Below, in pieces: positions 8,808-17,120 of a stretch of 64,000 nt of DNA. The number at the start of each line of letters is the position of its first letter. Positions within the stretch are counted from its first letter, which is position 1. This DNA comes from Roseomonas gilardii (lineage in GTDB: Bacteria > Pseudomonadota > Alphaproteobacteria > Acetobacterales > Acetobacteraceae): assembly GCF_001941945.1 (NCBI RefSeq), contig NZ_CP015583.1:795001-859000 (forward strand). Reading direction: 5' to 3'. A model generated the notes under the pieces. It was not told the DNA's origin, searched no databases, and was given only the letters and a program-made list of their open reading frames with translations. The translations under genes and the position numbers were made by a program.

Positions 8808-9443
8808 ATGGTCCAGACCATCCGGATCGAAGCCGAGGCGCGCGAGCAGGCAGGTAAGGGGGCGGCACGCGCGACCCGGCGGGCGGGACATGTTCCCGCG
8901 GTGATCTACGGCGCGAAGCAGGAGGCGACTCTGATCAGCCTCGACCCGCGCATCGTGGTGAAGGAGCTGCAGAAGGGCGGCTGGAAGTCGCACCTCTACG
9001 AGGTGGCGGTGGGCGGACAGACCGTTCGCACGCTGATGCGCGACGTGCAGTTCCATCCGGTGACGGACCAGCCGCTGCATGTGGACTTCCAGCGCCTCGC
9101 CCCGGGGCAGAAGATCCGCGTCATGGTGCCGGTGACCTTCCTCAACGAGGAGTCCGCGCCGGGCATCAAGGAAGGCGGCACGCTGAACGTCGTGCGCCGC
9201 GAACTCGAGGTGATGTCCGATCCGGACTCCGTGCCGGAGGCCTTCGAGATCGACGTGGCCGAGGGCACGATCGGTGACACCTTCCGCTGGTCCAACATCA
9301 AGGACAACTTCGGCATCGAGGCGGTGCTGGGCCGTGACTTCGTGGTGGCGACGCTCGCCCCGCCGACGGTCGAGGAAGAGGTGGTGATCGCGGCGCCCGC
9401 GCCGGCGGCCCCCGCCGCCCCGGCCAAGAAGGGCAAGAAGTAA
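8808..9443 (+). CDS. rplY: 50S ribosomal protein L25, Ctc form
   Basis: The 211-residue protein binds 5S rRNA in the large subunit. It has the L25 N-domain (IRIEAEAREQAGKGAARATRRAGHVPAVIYG) and the longer C-terminal TL5/Ctc beta domain, and ends in an Ala/Pro-rich tail with KKGKK. ATG 8808 is 8 nt after AAGGA. The open frame continues upstream to 8514, but that segment overlaps the osmC promoter and has no family similarity. Pth follows after 12 bp, the common rplY-pth operon. Confidence 0.96.
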   Translation: MVQTIRIEAEAREQAGKGAARATRRAGHVPAVIYGAKQEATLISLDPRIVVKELQKGGWKSHLYEVAVGGQTVRTLMRDVQFHPVTDQPLHVDFQRLAPGQKIRVMVPVTFLNEESAPGIKEGGTLNVVRRELEVMSDPDSVPEAFEIDVAEGTIGDTFRWSNIKDNFGIEAVLGRDFVVATLAPPTVEEEVVIAAPAPAAPAAPAKKGKK

Positions 9444-9455
9444 GGAACCGTCGCG

Positions 9456-10040
9456 GTGCTGCTGTGGGTGGGCCTGGGCAATCCTGGCCGGGAACATGCG
9501 CGGCAGCGCCACAACATCGGTTTCATGGCGTTGGACGCCATCGCGCGCCGCCACGGCTTCGGGCCGTGGCGGAGCCGCTTCAAGGGCGAGATTGCCGAGG
9601 GCCATATCGCCGGGCAGCGGATCACGCTGCTGAAGCCGCAGACCTACATGAATGCGAGTGGCCAGTCGGTGCAGCCGGCGGCGGCCTTCCACAAGATCCC
9701 TCCTGCCGATGTCTGGGCCTTCCATGACGAGCTGGATCTCGCGCCGGGCAAGGTGCGGGTGAAGCGCGGCGGGGGTGCCGCCGGGCATAACGGGCTGCGC
9801 GACATGCAGCGGGCCTTCGGCAGCCCGGATTTCTGGCGGGTGCGGCTGGGCATCGGGCATCCGGGGATAAAGGAACGCGTGCACGGGCATGTGCTCGGCG
9901 ATTTCGCCAAGGTCGATACCTGGGTGGAGCCGCTGCTGGACGCGGTGGCCGATGCGGCACCCCTGCTGGCGCAGGGCCGGCCCGAGGAGTTCATGACGAA
10001 GGTGGCGCTGCTGACCCAGGGGGCCGAGCAGAAGGGCTGA
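9456..10040 (+). CDS. pth: peptidyl-tRNA hydrolase
   Basis: The 194-residue enzyme recycles peptidyl-tRNA released from stalled ribosomes. Signature elements are GLGNPG at residues 6-11, [13 protein letters not shown] with the catalytic His, [21 protein letters not shown] and [11 protein letters not shown]. The start is GTG 9456, with AAGGAACC about 6 nt upstream, immediately after the rplY stop. In many alphaproteobacteria ychF follows; here it is replaced by a hairpin and an unrelated membrane gene. Confidence 0.97.
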   Translation: MLLWVGLGNPGREHARQRHNIGFMALDAIARRHGFGPWRSRFKGEIAEGHIAGQRITLLKPQTYMNASGQSVQPAAAFHKIPPADVWAFHDELDLAPGKVRVKRGGGAAGHNGLRDMQRAFGSPDFWRVRLGIGHPGIKERVHGHVLGDFAKVDTWVEPLLDAVADAAPLLAQGRPEEFMTKVALLTQGAEQKG

Positions 10041-10057
10041 CGGGGCGGGCTTCCGCC

Positions 10058-10086
10058 GGGAAGCGGGTCGCGAATGCCCGCTTTCC
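10058..10086 (+). terminator. terminator hairpin after pth
   Basis: A 10-bp stem (10058-10067 with 10077-10086, one G-T pair) with a 9-nt loop lies 18 bp after the pth stop, and its 3' arm ends in a short TTT-containing segment. Position and structure fit termination of rplY-pth. Confidence 0.55.
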
Positions 10087-10169
10087 TCGTGCGGCCTTTT
10101 CGGTCCTGTCCCGGCTTGCCGGGCTCCCCATGCCGGGCGCGATAGCGGCAGCCTTGCTTCGTCTCAATA

Positions 10170-10190
10170 ATGAAATGCAGTTTATTTCAT
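10170..10190. promoter_or_regulatory. AT-rich inverted repeat upstream of the desaturase gene
   Basis: ATGAAAT, a 7-nt spacer and ATTTCAT form a perfect 7-bp inverted repeat in an unusually AT-rich patch, 72 bp before the next start. It could be a regulator-binding site or part of the promoter. No adjacent regulator gene supports a specific assignment. Confidence 0.3.
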
Positions 10191-10261
10191 CTCCCGCCTA
10201 GGCCGGTGCAATCAGCAATGCGCGACGGTGCGCCTTCGCAACTGCACAAAGGCCGCTGGCC

Positions 10262-11272
10262 ATGGAGCCTGGGACGAACTGGCCGGCACTGGATTTCGTG
10301 CTGCGCCATGCGCTGACGGGCGGTGGGCTGCTGGTGCTGGTGAGCTGGGGCAGCATGGCCCTGGGGGCGGCGCTGGCCTATCTGTTCCAGACGCCCGGCG
10401 AGGCGCGGAAGTCGCCGCGGGGCTTCCTGCGCTTCTGCTTTCCGGCGGAGATGTTCCGGCACCGCTCGGTCCGCGTGGACGTGGTGTTCGTCGCCGTTGC
10501 CTGGGTGATCGACAAGCTGCTGATCGTGCCGGCGCTGCTGTCCAACGGCGCGGTGACCTTCGCCGTCTGGTCGGCGATGCAGAGCGTCTTCGGCGTGCGG
10601 GAGGGCGGGGCGCAGGGCTGGTGGAGCTGGGCGGCGCTGCTGGTGGGCTCGGTGGTGTTCCAGGACTTCGTGAACTTCTTCCGGCACTACCTGGAGCACA
10701 AGGTCCCGGCGCTCTGGGAATTCCACAAGGTGCACCACAGCGCCGAGTTCCTGGTGCCGTTGTCCAACCGGCGGCAGCATCCGGGCGAGCGCTTCATGGA
10801 GCTGATGAGCGGGGCCGTGGTGGTGGGCGCCTTTGTCGGCGTGGCCTGCTACCTGCTGGGCCTGCCGCCGACCGAGACGGTGCTGGTGGGGATGGACGCG
10901 TATTTCCTGTGCGACGTGCTGTCCTTCTACCAGCTCCGCCACTCGCATATCGCGCTCTCCTTCGGACGCTTCGAGCGGTTCGTGATGAGCCCGGCGCAGC
11001 ATCACCTGCACCACAGCTGCGAGGTGCGGGACTGGGACGTCAATTTCGGCACCTTCCTGGCCGTCTGGGACCGGCTGTTCGGCACCTTCCGGCCGACCGA
11101 CACGCAGTACTGCTTCCGCATGGGGCTGGGACCGGAGGAGCAGGGGCGGTACGACAGCGTGCCGAAGCTGCTGGCGGCGCCCTTCCTGGGGTTGTGGCGG
11201 ATGTTCGGCGCGCGGAGACAGGCGGCGCCCGGGCTGGCGCCGATGGCCGGGCCCGCGGAGGGCGGGGACTGA
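10262..11272 (+). CDS. sterol desaturase / fatty acid hydroxylase family membrane protein
   Basis: The 336-residue integral membrane protein carries the three histidine clusters of the di-iron hydroxylase superfamily: FRHYLEHKV, FHKVHHSAEF and QHHLHHSCE, separated by hydrophobic segments. Several transmembrane helices are evident, at about residues 18-42, 75-95, 120-140 and 190-215. Such enzymes hydroxylate or desaturate lipids (sterols, hopanoid-like lipids, ornithine lipids, carotenoids). The lipid substrate is not predictable here. ATG 10262 follows AAGG at about 9 nt. A 15-bp tandem repeat begins 13 bp after the stop. Confidence 0.88.
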   Translation: MEPGTNWPALDFVLRHALTGGGLLVLVSWGSMALGAALAYLFQTPGEARKSPRGFLRFCFPAEMFRHRSVRVDVVFVAVAWVIDKLLIVPALLSNGAVTFAVWSAMQSVFGVREGGAQGWWSWAALLVGSVVFQDFVNFFRHYLEHKVPALWEFHKVHHSAEFLVPLSNRRQHPGERFMELMSGAVVVGAFVGVACYLLGLPPTETVLVGMDAYFLCDVLSFYQLRHSHIALSFGRFERFVMSPAQHHLHHSCEVRDWDVNFGTFLAVWDRLFGTFRPTDTQYCFRMGLGPEEQGRYDSVPKLLAAPFLGLWRMFGARRQAAPGLAPMAGPAEGGD

Positions 11273-11285
11273 CCGGGGTGATTTG

Positions 11286-11347
11286 CCCTGGGACGGTTTG
11301 CCCTGGGGCGGTTTCCCCTGGGAACGGTTTTCCTGGGGGCGGTTCCG
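11286..11347. repeat. 15-bp tandem repeat, four degenerate copies
   Basis: Units with consensus CCCTGGGGCGGTTTC occupy 11286-11300, 11301-11315, 11316-11332 (2-bp insertion) and 11333-11347. The array lies between the desaturase stop and the ArsC-like gene and has no coding evidence. A second 15-bp array with a similar CGGT core is at 31871-31930. Confidence 0.8.
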
Positions 11348-11471
11348 TGGGCGGGCGTTGCGGCCGGGCATCGCAAGGCTGCTCCATGGGGGCGTTCCGC
11401 CGGGGCGCGATCCGTCCTATCGGTGGGCGGGATGCCGGCCCGTCCGGCGATGTTTCCGGGAGAGACCTGCC

Positions 11472-11864
11472 TTGTCCGCCGCTGCCACCCCCGATGCCGT
11501 TACCATCTGGCACAACCCGGCCTGCGGCACCTCCCGCAAGGTGCTGGCGGCGATCCGCGCCGCCGGGGTGGAGCCGGTGGTGGTCGAGTACCTGAAGACG
11601 CCGCCTTCCGCCGCCGAGATCCGGGAGGCCTGCGCGCGGATGGGGATTTCCCCCCGCAGCCTGCTGCGCCGGAAGGCACCGGAATTCGCGATCCTGGAGC
11701 TGGACGATCCCGGGCTGTCGGCGAAGGTGGCGATCGAGGCCATGCTGAAGGCGCCGGGCCTGATCGAGCGGCCGGTGGTGCTGGCGCCGGGCGGGGCGAG
11801 GCTGTGCCGGCCGCCGGAGCTGGTGGCGGAGATCGTGCCGGGGGCGGTGGTGAAGCCGGGCTGA
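11472..11864 (+). CDS. ArsC/Spx-family thioredoxin-fold protein (arsenate reductase-like)
   Basis: The 130-residue protein has the ArsC N-terminus TIWHNPACGTSRKVLAAI, with the catalytic Cys in NPxCGTSRK. It then has EYLKTPPSAAEIREAC and LIERPVVLAPGGARLCRPPE, where the Arg after the cis-Pro loop is conserved. It would reduce arsenate with glutathione/glutaredoxin, or act as a YfgD-like reductase. No other ars genes are present, which favours a generic role. The start is TTG 11472 with GGGAGAG about 8 nt upstream; the open frame upstream runs through the tandem repeat and is not coding. Confidence 0.87.
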   Translation: MSAAATPDAVTIWHNPACGTSRKVLAAIRAAGVEPVVVEYLKTPPSAAEIREACARMGISPRSLLRRKAPEFAILELDDPGLSAKVAIEAMLKAPGLIERPVVLAPGGARLCRPPELVAEIVPGAVVKPG

Positions 11865-11870
11865 GGCGGA

Positions 11871-11890
11871 GGCGGCCTTTCCCGGCCGCC
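11871..11890 (+). terminator. hairpin after the ArsC-like gene
   Basis: GGCGGCC (11871-11877), a TTTCCC loop and GGCCGCC (11884-11890) form a perfect 7-bp stem 6 bp after the stop, followed by TTG. It lies between convergent genes and probably terminates the plus-strand gene. Confidence 0.45.
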
Positions 11891-12009
11891 TTGCCGCCTG
11901 CCGCTCACCGCCATGCCGCCCGCCCGCCGTGGCGGGGCAGGCCCGTCCGGCGCCTGACGGAACGGATGCGGGAGGCGTTCCGGAGGCGGGGTGCCGCCGG
12001 AAGGGGGGA

Positions 12010-13215
12010 TCAGCCGCCGCGCCCGAGCCAGCGGGCCAGGCGTTCCGGCGCCGCCGCCATGTCGGCTTCCGGCCCGCAATAGGAGAAGCGCAGGAAGCGG
12101 TGGCCGCGTGCCGGATCGAAATCCACGCCGGGCGTGGCGGCGATGCCGGCTTCCGCCAGCATGGCGGCACAGAAGGCCACGCTGTCGTTGGTCAGGTGGC
12201 CGATGTCGCACCAGAGGTAGAAGGCGCCGTCCGCCTGGGCGATGCGGTCGAAGCCGATGCCCGGCAGGGCGCGCAGCAGGATGTCGCGGCCGCGGGCATA
12301 GGTGGCACGGTTGGCCTCCAGCTCCTCCGTGCAGTCCAGCGCGGCCTGGGCGGCGAGCTGGGCGACGTGCGGGGCGGAGATGAACATGTTCTGCGCCAGG
12401 CATTCCACCGGGCGGAGCAGGTCCTCGGGCAGCACCATCCAGCCGATGCGCCAGCCGGTCATGGAGAAGTACTTGCTGAAGCTGTTCACCACCACGGCGC
12501 TGGGGCTGAAGGCCGCCGCCGTGGCTTCCTCCACCCCGTAGCTGAGGCCGTGGTAGATCTCGTCGGAGATCAGCCGCACGCCGTTGGCATGGCACCAGCG
12601 GGCGATGGCGGCGAGCTCGGCAGGGGCGAGCATCGTGCCGGCGGGGTTGCAGGGCGAGGCGACGATCAGCCCGGCGGGGCGCGGGTCCAGCTTCTCCAGC
12701 ATCGCCACGGTGGGCTGGAAGCGGGTCGTGGCGTCGCAGGGCAGCGTCAGGGGCCGCATCCCCAGGGCCGTGAGGATATTGGCATAGGGCGGGTAGTAGG
12801 GCGCCGCCATGGCCACCGTGTCGCCCGGGTCGAAGGCGGCGAGGAAGGCCAGCGGAAAGGCGCCCGAGGCGCCCACCGTGACGGCGATGCGGTCCACCGG
12901 CACGGGCTGGCCGTAGTGGCGGGCGTAGCGGAGCGCGATGCCTTCGCGCAGGGGGCGGAGGCCGAAGGCCTCGGTGTAGCCCATGGGCTCGCCGGCCAGC
13001 AGGGCCTTCGCCGCCGCCTCGGCCGCGCCGCGCGGGGCACCGGTGCCGGGCTGGCCGACTTCCATGCGGAGCACGCCCGGGGCGCCCGGAGGCAGCGCGG
13101 CGGCGCGGGCATTGGCCGCCGCGATCACGTCCATCACCAGGAAGGGCGGCGCCTCGGCACCGCGCCCCACCTTGAGGCCGGGTCCCGGCCGTGGCTCCCG
13201 CCGCCCCTGGGCCAT
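12010..13215 (-). CDS. class I/II pyridoxal-phosphate aminotransferase
   Basis: The 401-residue fold-type I enzyme shows the full aminotransferase pattern: VGASGAFPLAF for cofactor phosphate, SPCNPAGT at about 187-194, DEIYHGLSY at about 218, and the Schiff-base lysine in NSFSKYFSMTGWRIGW (K248). The C-terminal carboxylate-binding Arg lies in RFLRFSYC. Substrate could be aspartate, aromatic or branched-chain amino acids. ATG 13215 lies 5 bp after the stop of the gamma-glutamyltransferase-like gene, so the two are one transcription unit. An open frame continues to 15570, but upstream of 13215 it is the shadow of that gene. Confidence 0.93.
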   Translation of the reverse strand: MAQGRREPRPGPGLKVGRGAEAPPFLVMDVIAAANARAAALPPGAPGVLRMEVGQPGTGAPRGAAEAAAKALLAGEPMGYTEAFGLRPLREGIALRYARHYGQPVPVDRIAVTVGASGAFPLAFLAAFDPGDTVAMAAPYYPPYANILTALGMRPLTLPCDATTRFQPTVAMLEKLDPRPAGLIVASPCNPAGTMLAPAELAAIARWCHANGVRLISDEIYHGLSYGVEEATAAAFSPSAVVVNSFSKYFSMTGWRIGWMVLPEDLLRPVECLAQNMFISAPHVAQLAAQAALDCTEELEANRATYARGRDILLRALPGIGFDRIAQADGAFYLWCDIGHLTNDSVAFCAAMLAEAGIAATPGVDFDPARGHRFLRFSYCGPEADMAAAPERLARWLGRGG

Positions 13216-13220
13216 GGGGG

Positions 13221-14702
13221 TCAGTTCCCCCGGCCCATGAGGGCGAGGCCGCCGCCGCGCGGGTCCACCGCCGCCTGGCAGGTGGCGACATTGCCCGGCA
13301 GGTAGTCGGGGCAGCCGACCGCCGCGCCGCGCCCGGGTTCCGGCACCGATGCCAGGGCTTCGGCCAGGCTGACGCGGCGGGCGAGGGCCTGCGCCGCCGG
13401 CAGGGCGGCGGCCAGGGGCGCGCTGTCCTGTCCCGAGCCGGCGCCGGCATAGCGGAGGGCCTTGATGTTGACGTTGCTGACCAGCACGGGCGAGAGCAGC
13501 GGCGGCGTGATGCCGCCCGGCCTCGGCGCGGCGGCGAGCAGGAAGCCCAGGCCCGGCACCATGCGGCCGGTGCCGAAGAGGTTGTTCATGCTGAAGTTGC
13601 AGCTGACCGCGCCGCCGTCCCGGTCCACCACCACGAGCGAGGACGAGGCGGGCAGGGGCGCGGCGTTTCCGGCCAGGGGAGGCGGGTTGGCCAGAAGCGC
13701 GGCGGGGTCGGCGCCGCCGCGGGCTGCGCTGGCGGCGGCGAGGCCGCGGGCCTGGGCCGTGGCGGGCGCTTCCCCGTTCTGCAGGGCCTGGAAGGTGACG
13801 GCCGCCGCCACGCCGCCGGTGCTGGCGAGGGGGGCGAAGGCGGCGAGGTCGCTTCCGGTCCGCACCGTGAGCGGCTGTTGCAGGCGCGGGATGGCGTCGC
13901 GCAGGTCCTCCACGCGGAGGCCGCCGCCGGCGGGCCCGGAGCCGTCGGCGAGCTGGCGCGCCATGGCGCCGAGATAGAGGTCGCCGACGCCGGTGGTGCG
14001 GAGGCGGGACAGGGTGTTGGCCAGTTCCGGCTGCACGAGCTGCGAGCCCTCGGCGGTGACGCCCCGGAACACCGCGCCGGCACGGGGGTCGGCCAGCAGC
14101 GGAGCGCCCACCGTGGCGAAATCCGTGGCCAGCGGGCGGGAGACCTGGGCGCCGAAGCGGGCCAGGGTCTCGGCCGGGGCCACCAGCTCCTCGAAGGGGC
14201 GGCGGCCGGAGCGGGCCTGGAGCGCGTAGAGGCCGCGCGCCATCAGTGGCACCGCCGCCGGGCGGTCGGCGCCGGGGCTGGCATGGTTCGGCGCCTCGGC
14301 GGGGAAGGTGATGGCGTCGGTGGCGCCGCGGCGGGGGTCGAAGGACAGGCAGGCGCCGCCGCCACCGAGGCCGGCGCGGGAGGGCAGGGTGACGGTCATC
14401 ACCAGCGCCGCCGCCGTGGCCGCGTCGGCGGCCGAGCCGCCGCGGGACAGGACGTCGCGCGCCACCAGCACCGCGCGCGGGTCGTCCGCCGCCGCGCCGC
14501 CGAGGAAGCCGGTGACGTAGCCCGGCTGCCCGGGCTGCACCCCGCCGGTCAGGCCCAGGCTCTGGCTGACCCGGTCGATGGTCGAGCAGCCGGACAGGGC
14601 CAGGCTGGCGGCGAGGCCCAGGCACAGCGCCCGGGCGGGGGAGGCGCCCCGTGGCGCATGGCTCCGGGGCCCGCCCGTGGAGCCCTGGCCCGGGCCGCGC
14701 AT
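13221..14702 (-). CDS. divergent gamma-glutamyltransferase-like lipoprotein
   Basis: The 493-residue protein begins with a basic segment, a hydrophobic core and the lipobox LSGC (Cys 39), so it should be a lipid-anchored envelope protein. The body follows the gamma-glutamyltransferase plan: GSAADAATAAALVMTVTLP, GLGGGGACLSFDPRRG, GRRPFEELVAPAETLARFG, SLVVVDRDGGAVSCNFSMNN and a C-terminal AVDPRGGGLALMG. It differs from classic enzymes. The autoprocessing site, normally TTH followed by hydrophobic-x-VVD, reads SSS here, placing Ser353 at the catalytic Thr. The conserved GSPGG region reads GAGSGQ. It is also shorter than the usual 550-590. GGAAGG 10 nt before ATG 14702 supports this start. It could be a serine-nucleophile Ntn hydrolase or an inactive relative. 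Confidence 0.82.
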   Translation of the reverse strand: MRGPGQGSTGGPRSHAPRGASPARALCLGLAASLALSGCSTIDRVSQSLGLTGGVQPGQPGYVTGFLGGAAADDPRAVLVARDVLSRGGSAADAATAAALVMTVTLPSRAGLGGGGACLSFDPRRGATDAITFPAEAPNHASPGADRPAAVPLMARGLYALQARSGRRPFEELVAPAETLARFGAQVSRPLATDFATVGAPLLADPRAGAVFRGVTAEGSQLVQPELANTLSRLRTTGVGDLYLGAMARQLADGSGPAGGGLRVEDLRDAIPRLQQPLTVRTGSDLAAFAPLASTGGVAAAVTFQALQNGEAPATAQARGLAAASAARGGADPAALLANPPPLAGNAAPLPASSSLVVVDRDGGAVSCNFSMNNLFGTGRMVPGLGFLLAAAPRPGGITPPLLSPVLVSNVNIKALRYAGAGSGQDSAPLAAALPAAQALARRVSLAEALASVPEPGRGAAVGCPDYLPGNVATCQAAVDPRGGGLALMGRGN

Positions 14703-15256
14703 CCGCCGCGCGCCTTCCGGCCCGTGGGCCTGGACCCGGTGGGGCTGGGCATCGTCCGTCCGGCCCGTACCGGCCTCGTTCTGCACCGCCGTGACCATGC
14801 TGCTGTCCAATCTCCCTGACCGGTTCGGCCCGCCGGCTCGACGGGTGGCTGTGGCAATGGCGGAGGCCACCGGCATTCCCGCCTGGGAAAGCCGGTGGCC
14901 TCCTCCGGAAACCTTCTTCCGGGGAGCCCGCCGGACGATGCCGCCGGGGCCCCTTATGCCCGCGGAGGGCCGCCCTGCCCCTGGAACACGAATGGCGCCT
15001 TAAACGCCTTCCCATCCAGCGGCAACCGGGCAGGTCCCGTTGCGAAATCGACATGTCGCGCACGCGTGCGCTTGCCGTGCCCGCCGATTCCCCGGACGAT
15101 GCGGCCGGGCCCGTGGGGCGAGCCACCGGGCTGGACCATCGGGCCGGGTGGCGGTCAGGGCCATGGGGCGGCGGGCCTGGCTTGCCGGGTGGGCCCCGGG
15201 GATGGCACCTGCCCGGATCGGAACCGCGCGACGCGCGTCTCGGAAGGACATGATTC
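14703..15256. other. 554-bp divergent intergenic region with a large palindrome
   Basis: This region separates the gamma-GT-like gene from the DsbA-like gene and must hold both promoters. It contains the strong palindrome at 14862-14903. All open frames here look like by-products of high GC. No clear -10/-35 pairs are visible. Confidence 0.45.
14862..14903. repeat. large palindrome, 13-bp plus 5-bp stem
   Basis: The 13-bp arm GGAGGCCACCGGC (14862-14874) pairs perfectly with 14891-14903. After an A/A mismatch, TTCCC pairs with GGGAA, leaving a 4-nt loop. It lies between two divergent starts, where no terminator is expected, so it may be a leader structure, a protein-binding site or a REP-like element. 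Confidence 0.7.
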
Positions 15257-16042
15257 ATGCGGACACGGATCGCCGCCGGCCTGTTCCTGGCCCTTTCCGG
15301 CCTTGTGGCCGCGCCCCTGCCACCCTTTTTGCCCGGTGGGAGCGCACAGGGGAGCGCGCAGGCGGAGGAGGCGCCCTTCACCCCGGCGCAGCGCGAGGAG
15401 GTCGTGCGCATCCTGCGCGAGGCCCTGCGGACCGACCCGACCATCCTGCGCGATGCCGTTGCGGCCATGCAGCAGTCGCAGCAGGCGGAACAGGAGCAGG
15501 GCCGCCGCAACGCCATCCAGGCCCAGGCGGCGGCCCTGCTGCGCGATCCGGCCGATCCGGTGAAGGGCAACCCGGCCGGGGACCTGACGGTGGTGGAGTT
15601 CTTCGATCCCCGCTGCGGCTATTGCAAGGCGCTGGCGCCGACCATGCAGGAGCTGTTGTCGAAGGACGGCAAGCTGCGCGTGGTGATGAAGGCGATCCCG
15701 ATCCTGGGGCCGAACAGCGTGCTCGCCTCCCGCGCCCTGCTGGCGGCGCAGAAGCAGGACAAGTTCGTGCCGCTCTATGACCGGCTGATGCAGCTTCGCG
15801 CCGAGCCGACCGAGGCGGTGCTGCAGTCGGAGGCGCAGAAGCTCGGCCTCGACTGGGCGCGGATGCGGCGCGACATGGACGATCCGGCGATCGAGGCGCG
15901 GCTGCAGCAGAATCTGCGGCTGGCCCAGGCCCTGTCGATCGAGGGCACGCCGGCGCTGGTGATCGGCGATACGCTGGTGCCGGGGGCAGTGGACCTGGCG
16001 ACGCTGCAGCGCCTCGTGACGCAGGCGCGCGGACGGGGCTGA
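15257..16042 (+). CDS. DsbA/Com1-like periplasmic thiol-disulfide oxidoreductase
   Basis: The 261-residue protein has an N-terminal signal sequence (MRTRIAAGLFLALSGLVAA). A helical segment of about 60 residues follows, then a thioredoxin-like DsbA domain with the CGYC active site at 120-123 in VVEFFDPRCGYCK. The cis-proline loop is GTPALVIGD near residue 228. It should oxidise or isomerise disulfides in the periplasm. The order of signal, helical N-segment and CGYC domain resembles Com1/ScsC-like proteins. GGAAGGA lies 8 nt before ATG 15257. An aspartoacylase-like gene follows after 36 bp. Confidence 0.9.
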   Translation: MRTRIAAGLFLALSGLVAAPLPPFLPGGSAQGSAQAEEAPFTPAQREEVVRILREALRTDPTILRDAVAAMQQSQQAEQEQGRRNAIQAQAAALLRDPADPVKGNPAGDLTVVEFFDPRCGYCKALAPTMQELLSKDGKLRVVMKAIPILGPNSVLASRALLAAQKQDKFVPLYDRLMQLRAEPTEAVLQSEAQKLGLDWARMRRDMDDPAIEARLQQNLRLAQALSIEGTPALVIGDTLVPGAVDLATLQRLVTQARGRG

Positions 16043-16078
16043 GGGAAGGGCCGGGGGGAAGGACGGGGGCGAGGGGGA

Positions 16079-17041
16079 ATGCAGACCGGGCTGTCCAGCC
16101 TGCTTCCGCGTTTTCCGGTGCGGCTGCCGGTGCCGGACCTCGCCCCGTTCCTGGCGGGTAACCTGCTGCCGGGGGTCTGGTCCTTCCGGGCGGCGCGGCC
16201 GGGGCCGCATGTGGTGGTCACCGCCCTGGTCCATGGCAACGAGATCGCCGGGGCCATCGTGCTGGCGGACTGGCTGCGGCAGGGGCTGCGGCCCGAGGCC
16301 GGGCGGCTGAGCCTGGTCTTCGCCAATCTCGACGCCTTCGCCCGGTTCGATCCGGACGATCCCACCATGTCGCGCTTCGTGGAGGAGGACCTGAACCGGC
16401 TCTGGGCGCCGCATGTGCTGGACGGGCCGCGCTCCTCGCTGGAGCTCGCAAGGGCGCGGGAGCTACGGCCGCTGATGGAGGGCGCCGACGTGCTGCTCGA
16501 CCTGCACTCGATGCTCTGGCCCTCCGATCCGCTGATGCTGGTGGGGCGTTCCGCACGGGCGCAGGCGCTGGCCCTGTCGCTGGGCACGCCGGCGGTGGTG
16601 GTGGCCGATGACGGTCATGCGGACGGGTTGCGGCTGATCGACTATCCGCGCTTCCGCGACGCTTCCTCCGCCGCCTGCGCGCTTCTGGTGGAAGGCGGTG
16701 CGCACTGGGAGCCTGGGACGCCGGAACTGCTGGACCGCTGCGGCCGCGCCCTGCTGCGGCACCTCGGCCTGCTGGGGCCGGCCATGCCCGGCACGGCGCT
16801 GCCCGGGCCGGCTCCGGGCGCCTCGCTCTGGCGCGTGACCCGCACGGTGACGGCGCGGCGGCACGGCTTCGCCTTCACCGAGAGCTTTCGTGGCGGCACG
16901 GTCATTCCGCGCCGGAACACGCTGATCGCCCTCGACGGGGAGGAGGAGATCCGCACCCCCCATGACGACTGCCTGCTGGTGATGCCCAGCCCCCGGGTGC
17001 TGCGGGGGCATACCGCCGTCAGGCTCGCGGCGCGGTGCTGA
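16079..17041 (+). CDS. succinylglutamate desuccinylase / aspartoacylase family protein
   Basis: The 320-residue zinc hydrolase belongs to the M14-like AstE/AspA family. Zinc-site elements are visible: HGNEIAG (His and Glu ligands, residues 52-58), VEEDLNRLW near 104 and LLDLHSM with the third ligand near 142. The family removes N-acyl groups from acidic amino acids. No arginine succinyltransferase pathway genes are nearby, so substrate is unknown. GAGGGGGA sits just before ATG 16079. Probably co-transcribed with the DsbA-like gene and ended by the hairpin at 17052-17079. Confidence 0.85.
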   Translation: MQTGLSSLLPRFPVRLPVPDLAPFLAGNLLPGVWSFRAARPGPHVVVTALVHGNEIAGAIVLADWLRQGLRPEAGRLSLVFANLDAFARFDPDDPTMSRFVEEDLNRLWAPHVLDGPRSSLELARARELRPLMEGADVLLDLHSMLWPSDPLMLVGRSARAQALALSLGTPAVVVADDGHADGLRLIDYPRFRDASSAACALLVEGGAHWEPGTPELLDRCGRALLRHLGLLGPAMPGTALPGPAPGASLWRVTRTVTARRHGFAFTESFRGGTVIPRRNTLIALDGEEEIRTPHDDCLLVMPSPRVLRGHTAVRLAARC

Positions 17042-17051
17042 CCTGAACGGC

Positions 17052-17079
17052 GAAGGGCGCCCGCGATGGGGCGCCCTTC
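17052..17079. terminator. bidirectional hairpin between convergent genes
   Basis: An 11-bp stem (17052-17062 with 17069-17079) and a 6-nt loop lie 11 bp after the plus-strand stop and 42 bp before the stop of the minus-strand TPR gene. There is no T-run, but its symmetric position suggests it stops transcription both ways. Confidence 0.6.
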
Positions 17080-17120
17080 CGGATCATGTCGGGTCGGGTG
17101 TGCGGGACCGCCCGTGCGCC

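Noticed and set aside
11286-11347. CRISPR-like array
   Set aside because: Units are contiguous 15-mers without spacers; a plain tandem repeat. No cas genes in the window.
13216-15570. 1186-codon minus-strand open frame suggesting a fused aminotransferase
   Set aside because: Only 12010-13215 has aminotransferase motifs; the rest is the out-of-frame shadow of the gamma-GT-like gene, which has its own signal peptide and ribosome-binding site.
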